A stretch of DNA of 64,000 bases from Anaerolineaceae bacterium (GTDB lineage Bacteria; Chloroflexota; Anaerolineae; Promineifilales; Promineifilaceae): NCBI GenBank assembly GCA_002699125.1, contig PABI01000123.1, positions 124,001-188,000 on the forward strand, read 5' to 3'. The notes under the pieces are model-generated. The model searched no databases, was not told the DNA's origin, and saw only the letters and a program-made list of their open reading frames with translations. Made by a program: the position numbers and the translations under genes. Shown here in pieces: positions 25,301 through 34,552 of the stretch. Position 1 is the first letter of the stretch; each line of letters starts with the position of its first letter.

Positions 25301-26368
25301 TTATAAGCTGGCTTCGATGTCGGCCTCGGACGGTTTGACGGCAAGTTCACAGCCGCATGAGCGGCGGACAACAATTTCCGTATCAAACAAAGTCATCTTT
25401 TCTGTGGGTTCGCCACGAATCAGGCGAAACAGCTGCTTCGCGGCCATGCGCCCCACTGCGCCTGTTGGCGCATGAACTGTTGTCAGCGGTGGGTTGATGT
25501 ACTCTGACATCGTGTCATTGTTGAAGCCAACCACAGCCACATCTTCAGGAATGCGTTTGCCGGCGCGCTGCAGCGTAACGATGGCGGCCATTGCGGCCGT
25601 ATCATCTCCGGCAAAAATAGCGTCAATTTCCAATCCTTGCGCCAACCATTGTTCAATTTGCTCTTTGGCTTTCCAATCGTGAAAGGCCCCGGTTCCCATT
25701 AAATTTGGATCAAATGGAATATCATGTGCTGCCAGGGCCTCGCGGTAGCCCTGTTCTCGCCAATAGGAGTCCTGGTTGCCGGGCGGGCCAGCCATAAAAG
25801 CAATGCGACGGTGCCGGCAAACGGTGATGAGGTGCTCAATCAGTGCCCGTGCCCCGTTTTTATTTTCCAGCAGCACACATGGAATATCTAAACTTTGAGG
25901 TGGTTTGCGATAGAGCATAACCAGCGGAAACTGGCGCTGGTGTAAGTAAAAAAGGGTGCGCTCATCAACGCTGTTAGAGAAAATGAGCAAACCATCGGTA
26001 TTGTCTTCATTGAGGGGAATAGGAACACCACCGCGGATGGAGGCCTGGTTGGTGGTGGCGTAGATGAGCAGATTATAGCCATTGGCAATGGCGTATTGGT
26101 TAATGCTTTCCAGCAGAGAGGTTAAAAAGGGATTACTGGTAGCGGGCAAGATGATGCCGATATTGCCTGTTTTGTTGTTGGCCAAAACGCGTGCGGCCGT
26201 ATGCAGCACATAGCCCAATTCATCAACGGCCGTTTCCACTTTGGCAACTGTTTTGGGGCTCACATTGGCGGTCTTGTTAAGCACCCGGCTCACCGTAGCG
26301 GTGGAAACCCCGGCTCGTTGGGCAACATCTTCAATTGTAACGCGTTGACGGCCGTTATTTTTTGTCAT
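25301..26368 (-). CDS. LacI family transcriptional regulator
   Basis: A 355-residue repressor. Residues 9-34 are the LacI helix-turn-helix (VTIEDVAQRAGVSTATVSRVLN) with the hinge helix near 55-65 (HTAARVLANNKTGNIGII). A periplasmic-binding-protein-like sugar-sensing core follows (IGIILPATSNPFL... AIFAGDDTAAMAAIVTLQRAGKRIPEDVAVVGFNND), and the end carries RSCGCE as in many GalR-type proteins. It likely senses a sugar released by polysaccharide breakdown. It lies upstream of the GH6 gene on the same strand, so it may control that gene. A palindromic operator 45 bp upstream of its own start suggests autoregulation. Confidence 0.92.
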   Translation of the reverse strand: MTKNNGRQRVTIEDVAQRAGVSTATVSRVLNKTANVSPKTVAKVETAVDELGYVLHTAARVLANNKTGNIGIILPATSNPFLTSLLESINQYAIANGYNLLIYATTNQASIRGGVPIPLNEDNTDGLLIFSNSVDERTLFYLHQRQFPLVMLYRKPPQSLDIPCVLLENKNGARALIEHLITVCRHRRIAFMAGPPGNQDSYWREQGYREALAAHDIPFDPNLMGTGAFHDWKAKEQIEQWLAQGLEIDAIFAGDDTAAMAAIVTLQRAGKRIPEDVAVVGFNNDTMSEYINPPLTTVHAPTGAVGRMAAKQLFRLIRGEPTEKMTLFDTEIVVRRSCGCELAVKPSEADIEASL

Positions 26369-26412
26369 GTTCTTTTGTGGGACAAACTATTTGATCCGCA
26401 AGAGTCAACAAA

Positions 26413-26428
26413 ATGTAAGCGGTTACAT
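26413..26428 (-). promoter_or_regulatory. LacI-family operator upstream of the regulator gene
   Basis: ATGTAAGCGGTTACAT is an almost perfect palindrome of the TGTAAnCGnTTACA type bound by many LacI/GalR proteins. It lies 45 bp upstream of the lacI-family start and also upstream of the divergent crtB gene. Confidence 0.7.
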
Positions 26429-26601
26429 GGTTCATGGTACATCCAAACAGATAGCCTGTCAAGATTGAGTTAAGTCAATTCAACCTCCCCATTTTGTAAA
26501 CCTCGCAACAAAAACAAACGCCAAACGTAGAGGCATGTGAATCATTTCACAATCTTATCGATACCATATTTTATAACCAGTTTTTATTGGAGGCAGAGCA
26601 A

Positions 26602-27627
26602 ATGTCCCACTCTTCTTTTGCGCCTTATCATATCGAACTGATGACCCAACAGGCTCCACCCAATCCAATTCAGGAGCCAAAAAAGTTCAGCCAGCCCTGT
26701 TTTTCGCCTTCTCATCTGGCAAAAACAATCACCAGAGCATCCAGCAGCCAGACCTTTTTCACCATTGGCTATCTGGCGGATCGTCCATTGGTGCCCAATG
26801 CGTATCGTGCTTACGCTTATTTCCGTTGGGTTGACGATGTAGTCGATCAAGATCAGGCAGATCAAGCAAAGCGACTGGACTTTTTGGCGCGGCAGCAAGA
26901 AATTATTGCCTGCTGCTGTGGTGGAGATTGGCCTTTGGATTTATGTGCAGAAGAAAGGTTGGTGGCAGATTTGCTTCACAGCGACCCAACAGCAAACAGC
27001 GGCCTGCGCACTTACATCAACCAGATGATGGCCGTGATGGTGTTTGATGCCAAACGTAGAGAGCAGCTCATTTCGCAGGCGCAGTTAAGCGAATACACGC
27101 TCAGCCTGGCAACGGCCGTTACCGAAGCGCTGCATTATTTCATTGGCCACGATGATTGGGCTCCTTATGGTGAAACTCGCTATTCAGCCGTAACCGGCGC
27201 ACATATTACCCACATGCTGCGTGATGCCATTGAGGATACGGCCGTTGGCTATTACAACATTCCTCAGGAATACCTGGAGCAACACAACCTCCGGCCCACA
27301 GATATACATCATGATGCTTACTGCGCCTGGGTGCGGCAGCGCGTGCAGTTGGCACGAGACTGTTTTGCCCTGGGCCGGACCCAGCTGGCACAAGTAGAGA
27401 ATCTGCGCTGCCGCCTGGCCGGGTATGCCTATATTGCCCGCTTTGAAGTGGTGTTGGATGCCATTGAAAAAGATGGCTACCGACTGCGCTCAGCATACCC
27501 CGAACGCAAAAGAAAAAAAGCTGTTTTGAAAATGGGCCTGGCAACACTCTGGCAAACCGCTGCCTCTTCACTGGGGCACAAGCATAGCCCAACATCCGGT
27601 TCATTCCTGGGGGAGCTGCTGTCGTGA
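26602..27627 (+). CDS. crtB: Phytoene/squalene synthase family protein
   Basis: A 341-residue prenyl synthase predicted to join two geranylgeranyl diphosphates to phytoene. The first Asp-rich motif is WVDDVVDQDQAD (about 76-87) and the second is LRDAIEDTAVGYYNIPQEYL (about 210-230). The second motif departs from the usual DxxED spacing only mildly. A squalene-type product is possible, but the neighbour crtI makes phytoene the best guess. The start was set at the ATG at 26602 with GGAGG eight bases upstream. It overlaps crtI by four bases. Confidence 0.88.
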   Translation: MSHSSFAPYHIELMTQQAPPNPIQEPKKFSQPCFSPSHLAKTITRASSSQTFFTIGYLADRPLVPNAYRAYAYFRWVDDVVDQDQADQAKRLDFLARQQEIIACCCGGDWPLDLCAEERLVADLLHSDPTANSGLRTYINQMMAVMVFDAKRREQLISQAQLSEYTLSLATAVTEALHYFIGHDDWAPYGETRYSAVTGAHITHMLRDAIEDTAVGYYNIPQEYLEQHNLRPTDIHHDAYCAWVRQRVQLARDCFALGRTQLAQVENLRCRLAGYAYIARFEVVLDAIEKDGYRLRSAYPERKRKKAVLKMGLATLWQTAASSLGHKHSPTSGSFLGELLS

Positions 27628-29138
27628 ACATGACAAGCAAACCTTCAATTATTGTCATTGGTGCAGGCATTGGCGGCATTGCTACGGCCGCGCACCTGGC
27701 CCAACAGGGTCTGCGTGTCACCATCATAGAAAAGAACAGTCGTCCCGGCGGTCGTTGTGATCGATTCACCCGTGATGGCCACCATTTTGACGCGGGGCCA
27801 ACTTTATTGGTCATGCCGCTGGTTTATGAGGCAGAGTTTGCCGCCCTAGGCGCATCGTTCGGCGAGATGCTGGATTTACACCGGGTAGATCCTACCTATC
27901 ACCTCATCTTCGATGACAACAGCCGCCTGGAATTGACCTCGGACATGAAGCATTTACAGGAACAGCTGGAGCAGATCGAACCGGGCAGCTTCCACGGCCT
28001 GCTGCGCTATTTGAATGAGGGATGTCGCCATTATCATGTAGCGATGGAAAAGCTGGTGAATCGTGATTTCCGTACCGCCCTGGACTTTTTCTCGCTGAAA
28101 AACATGCCGCTGCTGTATCAGATCAAGCCATTGGCGAAGCATTACAACAACATGTCTCGCTATTTCAGCAGTCCGAAGTTAAAAGCTGCTTTTACTTTTC
28201 AAGATGTGTATATGGGCTTAAGTCCATTTGAGGCACCGGCCACTTTTTCGATGATGCCTTATACGGAGCTGGCGCATGGGGTCTGGTATCCCAAGGGCGG
28301 CATGTACCAAATTGTGGAAGCATTGGTCAAGATTGCTCAGGCAGCGGGCGTGACGTTTGAGTACCAGACGGCCGTTACCCAAATTACCCAAAACGGCACA
28401 AAAGTAACAGGGGTTTTGTTGGAAGACGGCCGTTCCCTGCCAGCAGATGCCGTTGTGGCCAATGCCGACCTGCCCTACGTTTACCAAAATCTGCTGCCTG
28501 CCAGCAGCACCGCACAGAAGTTGAAACGCAAGCGCTATTCCTGCTCGGTGATCAGCTTTTTTTGGGGCGTAGATAAACCGTATCCCCAACTGCCACCGCA
28601 CACCCTGTTCTTAGCTGACGATTACCGTGGTAACTTTGACAGCATCATTGATGATCTGACGCTGCCGCAAACGCCCAGCCTGTATGTTCATGCCCCAACG
28701 CGGCTGGATCCTTCCCTGGCCCCGCCTGGAGAAGATACACTCATTGGCATCGTTCCAGTTGGCCATTTGGATGAGACGGGTGAGCAAGATTGGCCCCAGA
28801 TTCGCCAGCGAGCAAGACAAGCCATTTTTAAGCGGCTGGCTGATTTAGGCATTACGGATTTAGAGGCACATCTTAAATTTGAGGTAAATTACACACCGCT
28901 CTCCTGGCGTAAACGGTACAATCTGGTGAAGGGGGCCACACACGGCCTGGGTCACAATTTAATGCAGCTGGGTTACATGCGGCCACACAACCACCATGCC
29001 AAATATCACAACCTCTATTTTGTAGGGGCCAGCACGCACCCCGGTACCGGCGTGCCTACGGCGCTGGTTTCGGCTCGGTTAACGGCGACGCGCTTATTAG
29101 AAGAGATGGGTTTGGTCAACTGCCAGCAGGCAAGGTGA
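27624..29138 (+). CDS. crtI: Phytoene desaturase family FAD enzyme
   Basis: A 504-residue CrtI-type desaturase. The N-terminal dinucleotide fold is IIVIGAGIGGIATAAHLA with the second motif IIEKNSRPGGRCDRF and HFDAGPTLL. The C-terminal carotenoid-oxidoreductase motif reads NLYFVGASTHPGTGVPTALVSARL. It would introduce double bonds into phytoene (or act on a related C30 substrate), membrane-associated and FAD-dependent. The GTG start overlaps the crtB stop (GTGA), so the two are translationally coupled. Its end overlaps the convergent kinase gene by 23 bp. No cyclase or ketolase is in the window. Confidence 0.9.
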   Translation: MNMTSKPSIIVIGAGIGGIATAAHLAQQGLRVTIIEKNSRPGGRCDRFTRDGHHFDAGPTLLVMPLVYEAEFAALGASFGEMLDLHRVDPTYHLIFDDNSRLELTSDMKHLQEQLEQIEPGSFHGLLRYLNEGCRHYHVAMEKLVNRDFRTALDFFSLKNMPLLYQIKPLAKHYNNMSRYFSSPKLKAAFTFQDVYMGLSPFEAPATFSMMPYTELAHGVWYPKGGMYQIVEALVKIAQAAGVTFEYQTAVTQITQNGTKVTGVLLEDGRSLPADAVVANADLPYVYQNLLPASSTAQKLKRKRYSCSVISFFWGVDKPYPQLPPHTLFLADDYRGNFDSIIDDLTLPQTPSLYVHAPTRLDPSLAPPGEDTLIGIVPVGHLDETGEQDWPQIRQRARQAIFKRLADLGITDLEAHLKFEVNYTPLSWRKRYNLVKGATHGLGHNLMQLGYMRPHNHHAKYHNLYFVGASTHPGTGVPTALVSARLTATRLLEEMGLVNCQQAR

Positions 29139-30198
29139 AATAAAAGAGGCTGCCCTTTTCCGGCTCACTTTCTACACCCACCTGGCCGCCCAGCTTTTCC
29201 ACAATGCGCCGGGTGATAGACAAGCCCAAACCGTGGCCTTCGACGCGAACTGCGCTGAGATGGGTAAATTCTTTAAACAGCTTGGCCTGAATCTTTGGAT
29301 CAATGCCTGGGCCGTTATCTTTTACCCAAAACCGAATGAGGCCATCTTTTTGAGGCGTGGCCCCCAATTCCAAACGTGGCGGCTGTCCGCCATATTTTAG
29401 GCCGTTGCTAAGATAATTGGCCCACACTTCTTCTATCCAGGGCGCATAGCCTTGGGCCACGGGCCACTCATCGGGCAAAATGATCTTTCCTTTATATTCA
29501 CCAAACATGTACGCCAGGCGGGCCTGCACCTGAGCAACGATATCGGCCATGAGCAACGGTGCAAGTTCAACCTCTCCTTTGCCCACGGTAGAAAAAAGGA
29601 GCAGTTCGTTAATGATATTGTCTAATTTACGGCCGTTTCTATAAATCGATTCAGCCATGACCTGTAACTCTTCCGCACTCAAGCTGCCAGAATCTTGAAC
29701 AATCAATTCAATATAGCCCATTATCAGCGCTAATGGTGCTTTCAAATCATGGGCCACCGTATGGGCAAAAGCATCAAGCTCAGCATTCTTTTCTTCCAGA
29801 TCCTTTTGCAGGTTGCGCAGCATGAGTTGGGTGTTGATGCGGGCCAGAACCTTCTCACCCTGAACCGGTTTGGCAATGTAATCTACCGCCCCGATTTCCA
29901 ATCCCTTTACCTCGTCTACCACGTCGCTCAGGGCCGTCATAAAAATAACAGGAATGTCTTTTACCTTTTCAATCTTTTTCAAGCGGCGTAACGTTTCAAA
30001 TCCATCCATGCCCGGCATCCTTACATCCAGCAGGATAAGATCGGGCACAATATAGTGAATGCGTTCGAGAGCGCTCGGACCGTCTTGTGCCACAACAACC
30101 TTTAGGTGCGCGCGATTGAGATACTCAAACAGCACGCTCAAGTTCGTCGGATTATCATCAACAATCAGGATGGTTGCTTTGGGATCAGTTACTATCAT
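29116..30198 (-). CDS. Response-regulator-fronted histidine kinase (REC-HisKA-HATPase)
   Basis: A 360-residue soluble kinase. An N-terminal receiver (ILIVDDNPTN; phospho-acceptor Asp58 in ILLDVRMPG; Lys110 in AKP) is fused to a HisKA dimerisation domain (His150 in VAHDLKAP) and a HATPase_c domain (N box WANYLSNGLKYGG, G box VKDNGPGID, GHGLGLSI). It can receive phosphate from the upstream hybrid kinase and pass it on by its own His. The start ATG (30198) overlaps the TGA of the upstream kinase gene (ATGA), so they are translationally coupled. No DNA-binding output is present in either. Confidence 0.92.
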   Translation of the reverse strand: MIVTDPKATILIVDDNPTNLSVLFEYLNRAHLKVVVAQDGPSALERIHYIVPDLILLDVRMPGMDGFETLRRLKKIEKVKDIPVIFMTALSDVVDEVKGLEIGAVDYIAKPVQGEKVLARINTQLMLRNLQKDLEEKNAELDAFAHTVAHDLKAPLALIMGYIELIVQDSGSLSAEELQVMAESIYRNGRKLDNIINELLLFSTVGKGEVELAPLLMADIVAQVQARLAYMFGEYKGKIILPDEWPVAQGYAPWIEEVWANYLSNGLKYGGQPPRLELGATPQKDGLIRFWVKDNGPGIDPKIQAKLFKEFTHLSAVRVEGHGLGLSITRRIVEKLGGQVGVESEPEKGSLFYFTLPAGS

Positions 30199-33100
30199 TC
30201 TGTATAACCAGCCAGCCAGGCGCACATTTCATTTATCTGAAATTTCTCGGCCAGATCACTTAATTTTTTAGCAAATGGTTCTAACGCTTCATCTGTTTCC
30301 AGGAGGGCGGCGGCACGTTGGCGAATCGCATGTACATCCCCTTGCAAAGCCAATTGGTAAAGCGTTTTCAATTCTTCGTGGTCAGGAAGCTGGTAAACGG
30401 CCGTTGGCTCAATCAGCGTATCGTCAGGAGGCAAGGATTGATAGCGCCAATCCAATGCCAAATGCTGCTGCAACAAGCTCAACAGGCTGTCTATTTGCAC
30501 CGGTTTGGCGATGAAGGCAGTGCTGCCCGCCAAATGACTTTTATCCATAATGCCCTGGTACGGATCAGCTGAAGCGGCAATAATGACTGTCTCTTTTGTT
30601 TCTGGCTTGTTGCGAAAATGTTCTATGAGTGCAAAAGCATCCATCTCTGGTAAACCAAGGTCCATGATAATGGCATCAGGCCGCAACGTACGGGTAAACG
30701 CGAGAGCATCTGCCCCCTTGCTGGCATCGTGTACCGCAAACCCTATCGATGTTAGCAAATCAACCATCAGGGCACGGTTTGCCTGGTTAGCATCAACAAT
30801 CAAAATGGTGGGCGCCTGACCATGAATACCGACAATGGCCGGCTGGGAGACGGCCGTTTTTGCCTGCCATCCTTGCGTAACCACCAAAGGAATATCAAAC
30901 CAGAAGGTGCTGCCCACACCTGGTTCACTCTTAACATGGAGTTCGCCCCCCATCAGCTCGATTAAGGTCTGGCTTATCGCCAAACCAAGCCCGGTGCCTT
31001 CAGCCCGGTATTTTTTGTCCCCAGCCTGCTGAAATGGGTCAAGAATCGTTGTTAAGTTGTCAGAGGGGATGCCTCGGCCAGTGTCCTCAACCTGGAAGCG
31101 AAACCACGGTTTGTCTGGCGATGTTTCCGACTCCAGAATTTGCACCCGGAAGGTGACGCGGCCCGTGTCGGTAAACTTCACAGCATTGCCCAGCAGATTA
31201 ATCAATACTTGCCGCAGTCGCTTTTGATCACCATAAACGGCCGTCGGCAAGATTCCTCTTTCAAACTGAAAAGCAATTCCCTTTTCTTCAGCCCGAATCC
31301 GAATAATCTCGTTGATGTTGTGTAAAAAAGTGGGCAGATAAAAATCGACTTCCAGCAGTTCCACCTTACCCGCCTCAATTTTGGCCCAATCCAAAATATC
31401 ATTAATGAGCAGCAGCAAATGTTTGCCGCTCTGCTCAATAATGTTTAATTTGTGGCGATGTTCGAGGGGAACGGCCATATCGCGCTGCAAGAACTGTGCA
31501 TATCCCAAAATGCCGTTGAGCGGCGTGCGCAGTTCATGGCTCATCGTCGCCAGGAACTGGCTCTTGGCCTGGTTGGCCGCCTCTGCAATCTCTTTGGCCT
31601 GCTGTGCTTCTTCAAACAAACGGGCAATATCTATGGCGCCAGCAATGTGGCCGGCAACCGTTTCAGCCAACTTTACCTCAACTGGGGTAAACGGCCGTTC
31701 AGCCTCGGTTCGCACCATTGTAATAATGCCAATCACAGCCCCGCGCGTGCGCAAAGGCACGCTCATAAGGTGCTGCAAATCCCGCTCACGAACAAGCACA
31801 TAAACATGCTGTGTCAAAGGATTGGTCAATGGCGAAGGCACAATGAGCGATTCTCCCGTTTGAATGACGCGGGCCGTTGATGTATTTTCAACAAGGGGAA
31901 CAGACAAACCGATCAGGCTGGGATCATTTGGGTCCTTTCGGTATTGCGTAACCAACTCCACTGCCTGTGCCGCCTCATCGTACAAGGAAATAATCGTATT
32001 GTAAGTTTCGAACATCTGCCCCAATGTTTCGGCAACAATTTGTAAGGCATTGGGCATTTCAGTCACCGTTGTCAGAGTCTGGCTGATATGGTTTAACGTT
32101 GCTAACTCCTCCACACGCTGCCTCAATGCGCTGTTGGCCTGGTGCAACGCTACCTCTGCCTGTTTGCGCTCGCTTATGTCTCGCACAATGCTGAGGATGT
32201 GCAGCGGTTGCCCTTCATCATCGTACACTTGCAGAGGATTAATCTCTACCCAAATGCGCGTGCCATCCTTCTTAACCATTACCCGCTCATAAACAGGCAC
32301 GGTGCCCTGTTCATTTAAAGTTTTAGACACCTGTATTGAGGAATCCCACGTTTCTGGAGCAACAATGTTTTTAATTGGCATATGGAGCATTTCATCAACC
32401 GTGTAGCCCAGCATATCGGCCGCCTGCTGGTTTACCGCGTGATGGATAAGCTCCGTGCCCAATGTTAAATCTGGCCCAATAATGAATACAGCATCGTTGG
32501 TTTGTTCAAACAACGCCTGATAGCGCTGCTGATTCTCGCGCAGCGCCTTCTCCGTTCTTTTGCGTTCGGCTATTTCCTGCTCTAATCGGAGGGCGTGTTG
32601 TTGGGTTTGTTCATGCAACCGCGCATTTTGCAGGGCAACGGCCGTTTGCGTGGCAAACATGCTCAATACCTTAATATCGTTCTGGGTAAACTGATAATCT
32701 TGCCTGGCTGACGACAGAGTGATCACCCCTTGCACCGTACCATCCCAATAAATAGGAACGCCAGCGCCGGCGGTGTGGCCAATTCGTTCAGCCAATGATT
32801 CAATATTGCCTTCCCAGGCCCGGTAATCATCAAGCACCATCGGTACACCGCTTTGCCAAATTTGGCCGGCCAACCCTTCTCCCCGCTGAAAGGTTCGGCC
32901 CACCAGCGGCATGTCGGCATCATTGGTCGCCACAATTTTTAAGGCATCTTCGTCTGGATCATAGAGACTTAGTGCGCAGAGGTCTGTATCCAACAATCCA
33001 GTGAGGTGCGCGATGATAGATTGCAGTAAAAAGTCTAAATCTAGCTGAGTGACCAGCTTTAATCCTATCTGGTGCAGGGCTTCTAATTGGGCGGTTTGCT

Positions 33101-33515
33101 GGCGTAATCTTTCCTCTACTTTCTTTTGTTTGGTGATATCGCGATAGTACCAAACACGGCCGTAAAGAATGCCCGCTTCATCCCGCACCGGACTGCTGTA
33201 TTGCTCGAAGACACGGCCGTCTTGCATCTCTATTTCATCATAGGCCTGTTCATCAGGATGTTGGTACAGTGCTTCGATTCGGGCTAAAAACTGCTGGGGG
33301 TCTGCTAGCTGCGCTTTCACGGTTTGCAACGCTGCATGACTCTCGCCTAAAGCAGCTACCTGCTCAGGAATGCGCCACATTTCAATAAAGCGCCGGTTAA
33401 ATGAGAGCCATCGTCTCTCCCTGGAAACCACCAGGATGCCATCCGGGGAGGCTTCGCTCTGAGAGGCAAACAACATTTTTTGGAAAGCTAAACGCTTCTT
33501 CTGTTCCGAATTCAA
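30195..33515 (-). CDS. Large hybrid sensor histidine kinase (PAS-GAF-PAS-GAF-HisKA-HATPase-REC)
   Basis: A 1106-residue cytoplasmic hybrid kinase without membrane segments. Domains by rough residue: PAS 15-130, GAF 150-300, PAS/PAC 325-450, GAF 475-625, HisKA with phospho-His660 (MSHELRTPLNG), HATPase 765-885 and a receiver 915-1030 with Asp952 (IIMDLGLPE). A final helical tail of about 75 residues follows and shows no obvious Hpt histidine motif. Multiple GAF/PAS modules imply sensing of small ligands, redox or light. It starts with TTG, with AAGGA about ten bases upstream. It is co-transcribed with the downstream REC-kinase. The adjacent crt genes make a light or oxidative-stress signal attractive, but that is inference. 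Confidence 0.92.
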   Translation of the reverse strand: MNSEQKKRLAFQKMLFASQSEASPDGILVVSRERRWLSFNRRFIEMWRIPEQVAALGESHAALQTVKAQLADPQQFLARIEALYQHPDEQAYDEIEMQDGRVFEQYSSPVRDEAGILYGRVWYYRDITKQKKVEERLRQQTAQLEALHQIGLKLVTQLDLDFLLQSIIAHLTGLLDTDLCALSLYDPDEDALKIVATNDADMPLVGRTFQRGEGLAGQIWQSGVPMVLDDYRAWEGNIESLAERIGHTAGAGVPIYWDGTVQGVITLSSARQDYQFTQNDIKVLSMFATQTAVALQNARLHEQTQQHALRLEQEIAERKRTEKALRENQQRYQALFEQTNDAVFIIGPDLTLGTELIHHAVNQQAADMLGYTVDEMLHMPIKNIVAPETWDSSIQVSKTLNEQGTVPVYERVMVKKDGTRIWVEINPLQVYDDEGQPLHILSIVRDISERKQAEVALHQANSALRQRVEELATLNHISQTLTTVTEMPNALQIVAETLGQMFETYNTIISLYDEAAQAVELVTQYRKDPNDPSLIGLSVPLVENTSTARVIQTGESLIVPSPLTNPLTQHVYVLVRERDLQHLMSVPLRTRGAVIGIITMVRTEAERPFTPVEVKLAETVAGHIAGAIDIARLFEEAQQAKEIAEAANQAKSQFLATMSHELRTPLNGILGYAQFLQRDMAVPLEHRHKLNIIEQSGKHLLLLINDILDWAKIEAGKVELLEVDFYLPTFLHNINEIIRIRAEEKGIAFQFERGILPTAVYGDQKRLRQVLINLLGNAVKFTDTGRVTFRVQILESETSPDKPWFRFQVEDTGRGIPSDNLTTILDPFQQAGDKKYRAEGTGLGLAISQTLIELMGGELHVKSEPGVGSTFWFDIPLVVTQGWQAKTAVSQPAIVGIHGQAPTILIVDANQANRALMVDLLTSIGFAVHDASKGADALAFTRTLRPDAIIMDLGLPEMDAFALIEHFRNKPETKETVIIAASADPYQGIMDKSHLAGSTAFIAKPVQIDSLLSLLQQHLALDWRYQSLPPDDTLIEPTAVYQLPDHEELKTLYQLALQGDVHAIRQRAAALLETDEALEPFAKKLSDLAEKFQINEMCAWLAGYTE

Positions 33516-33545
33516 TGCCGCTTTATCCTTCTGGCACTCTACCAG

Positions 33546-34511
33546 CTACGCAAAGTTCTCCCACCAACGGAGGACGCGCAAAGCACGCAGCGTGTTCCAT
33601 CGACTTGGCCCGCCTGTTTTTTCCATCTGAAAAAATTCCCGCCCCGGATGCCGATTTTGTACTGGCCAGAAGCCATCCTTGCGCCGCCGCTTGTACAAAA
33701 GATCAATCGCGTCTTGTAAACGGGAATCACGAGGCATGGTCCTCTTGGCAAAATAGCTCAGTCCACGCAATATATCGTAATACCAGCGCGGTGGGTACGA
33801 AAATTGGGTGAATTTGTAGTTAATCACCTCATTGGTTTTGTCTGAACGGAACAGTTTGTGCTGCAACATAAATTCCAGCGCTGCTTGCTCCGCTGCCAGC
33901 ACAGCCTCTTGCTGCTTGCCGTTTCCGGCCGCCAGATATTGTTGTAAACCCTCCAGAACGTTAAAAGTGGTGTGAAACGAGCTGTGATGTGGCTCGGGCC
34001 GGCGGTGGCGGCGGCAGTTCCAGGCGTGGTCAGGCATCCGTTCAGCCAGCAAGTTGGCCACAATGGCCTCAATGCGGGCCGCATCCATGCCAAAATAGAC
34101 GCCAATACGCAGCATCATGCCCACAATGCAGCGGTCTAGTGCTGCCAACTTTTGTTGAAAGGGTTCATCGCAGGACGCGCCCAACATTTCCTGCACCGTC
34201 AGCTCTGCCCCTCGCCGGGCCGCTTCGTGCGTCGCCGGAATGCCAATGTCGATGAGGGTAAGCAAGGTGTAGGTTGAAGAGATCCATTTAGGCGAGTAAA
34301 AGCCGCCGCCCCAACGGCCGTTTTCCTCTTGTTCTGCCAGCAGCCGGGCACCCCATCCCGTTGTAACAGTTTGCTGCCGTTCACTTTGCCACGCTTGCTC
34401 TGGCATATCCAGCAAATCGCGCATCGTTTGCCAGCGAATCGCCGCATCGCCGGCCATTAACCAGGCAATAACTGGATCTGTGGTTGCTGGTTGAGTTGCA
34501 AGCCCTGCCAT
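33546..34511 (-). CDS. Alpha/alpha-toroid (prenyltransferase/terpene-cyclase-like fold) protein of unknown function
   Basis: A 321-residue protein. Repeated helix pairs with WL.GDAAIRWQTMRDLL, QEENGRWGGGFYSPKWISSTYTLLTLIDIG and RRKDGFWPVQNRHPGR recall the QW-like repeats of squalene/oxidosqualene cyclase-type toroids. The DXDD or DDXXD catalytic motifs of true cyclases are not evident, so it may be a binding or structural relative. The start at 34511 has GGAGG six bases upstream. It lies between an alpha/beta hydrolase and the hybrid kinase on the same strand with short gaps (30-41 bp), so it is probably in that operon. Confidence 0.65.
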   Translation of the reverse strand: MAGLATQPATTDPVIAWLMAGDAAIRWQTMRDLLDMPEQAWQSERQQTVTTGWGARLLAEQEENGRWGGGFYSPKWISSTYTLLTLIDIGIPATHEAARRGAELTVQEMLGASCDEPFQQKLAALDRCIVGMMLRIGVYFGMDAARIEAIVANLLAERMPDHAWNCRRHRRPEPHHSSFHTTFNVLEGLQQYLAAGNGKQQEAVLAAEQAALEFMLQHKLFRSDKTNEVINYKFTQFSYPPRWYYDILRGLSYFAKRTMPRDSRLQDAIDLLYKRRRKDGFWPVQNRHPGREFFQMEKTGGPSRWNTLRALRVLRWWENFA

Positions 34512-34552
34512 AAGAACCTCCCTTTGTTTGTTCTTCGGGTAAGCCGCGATCA

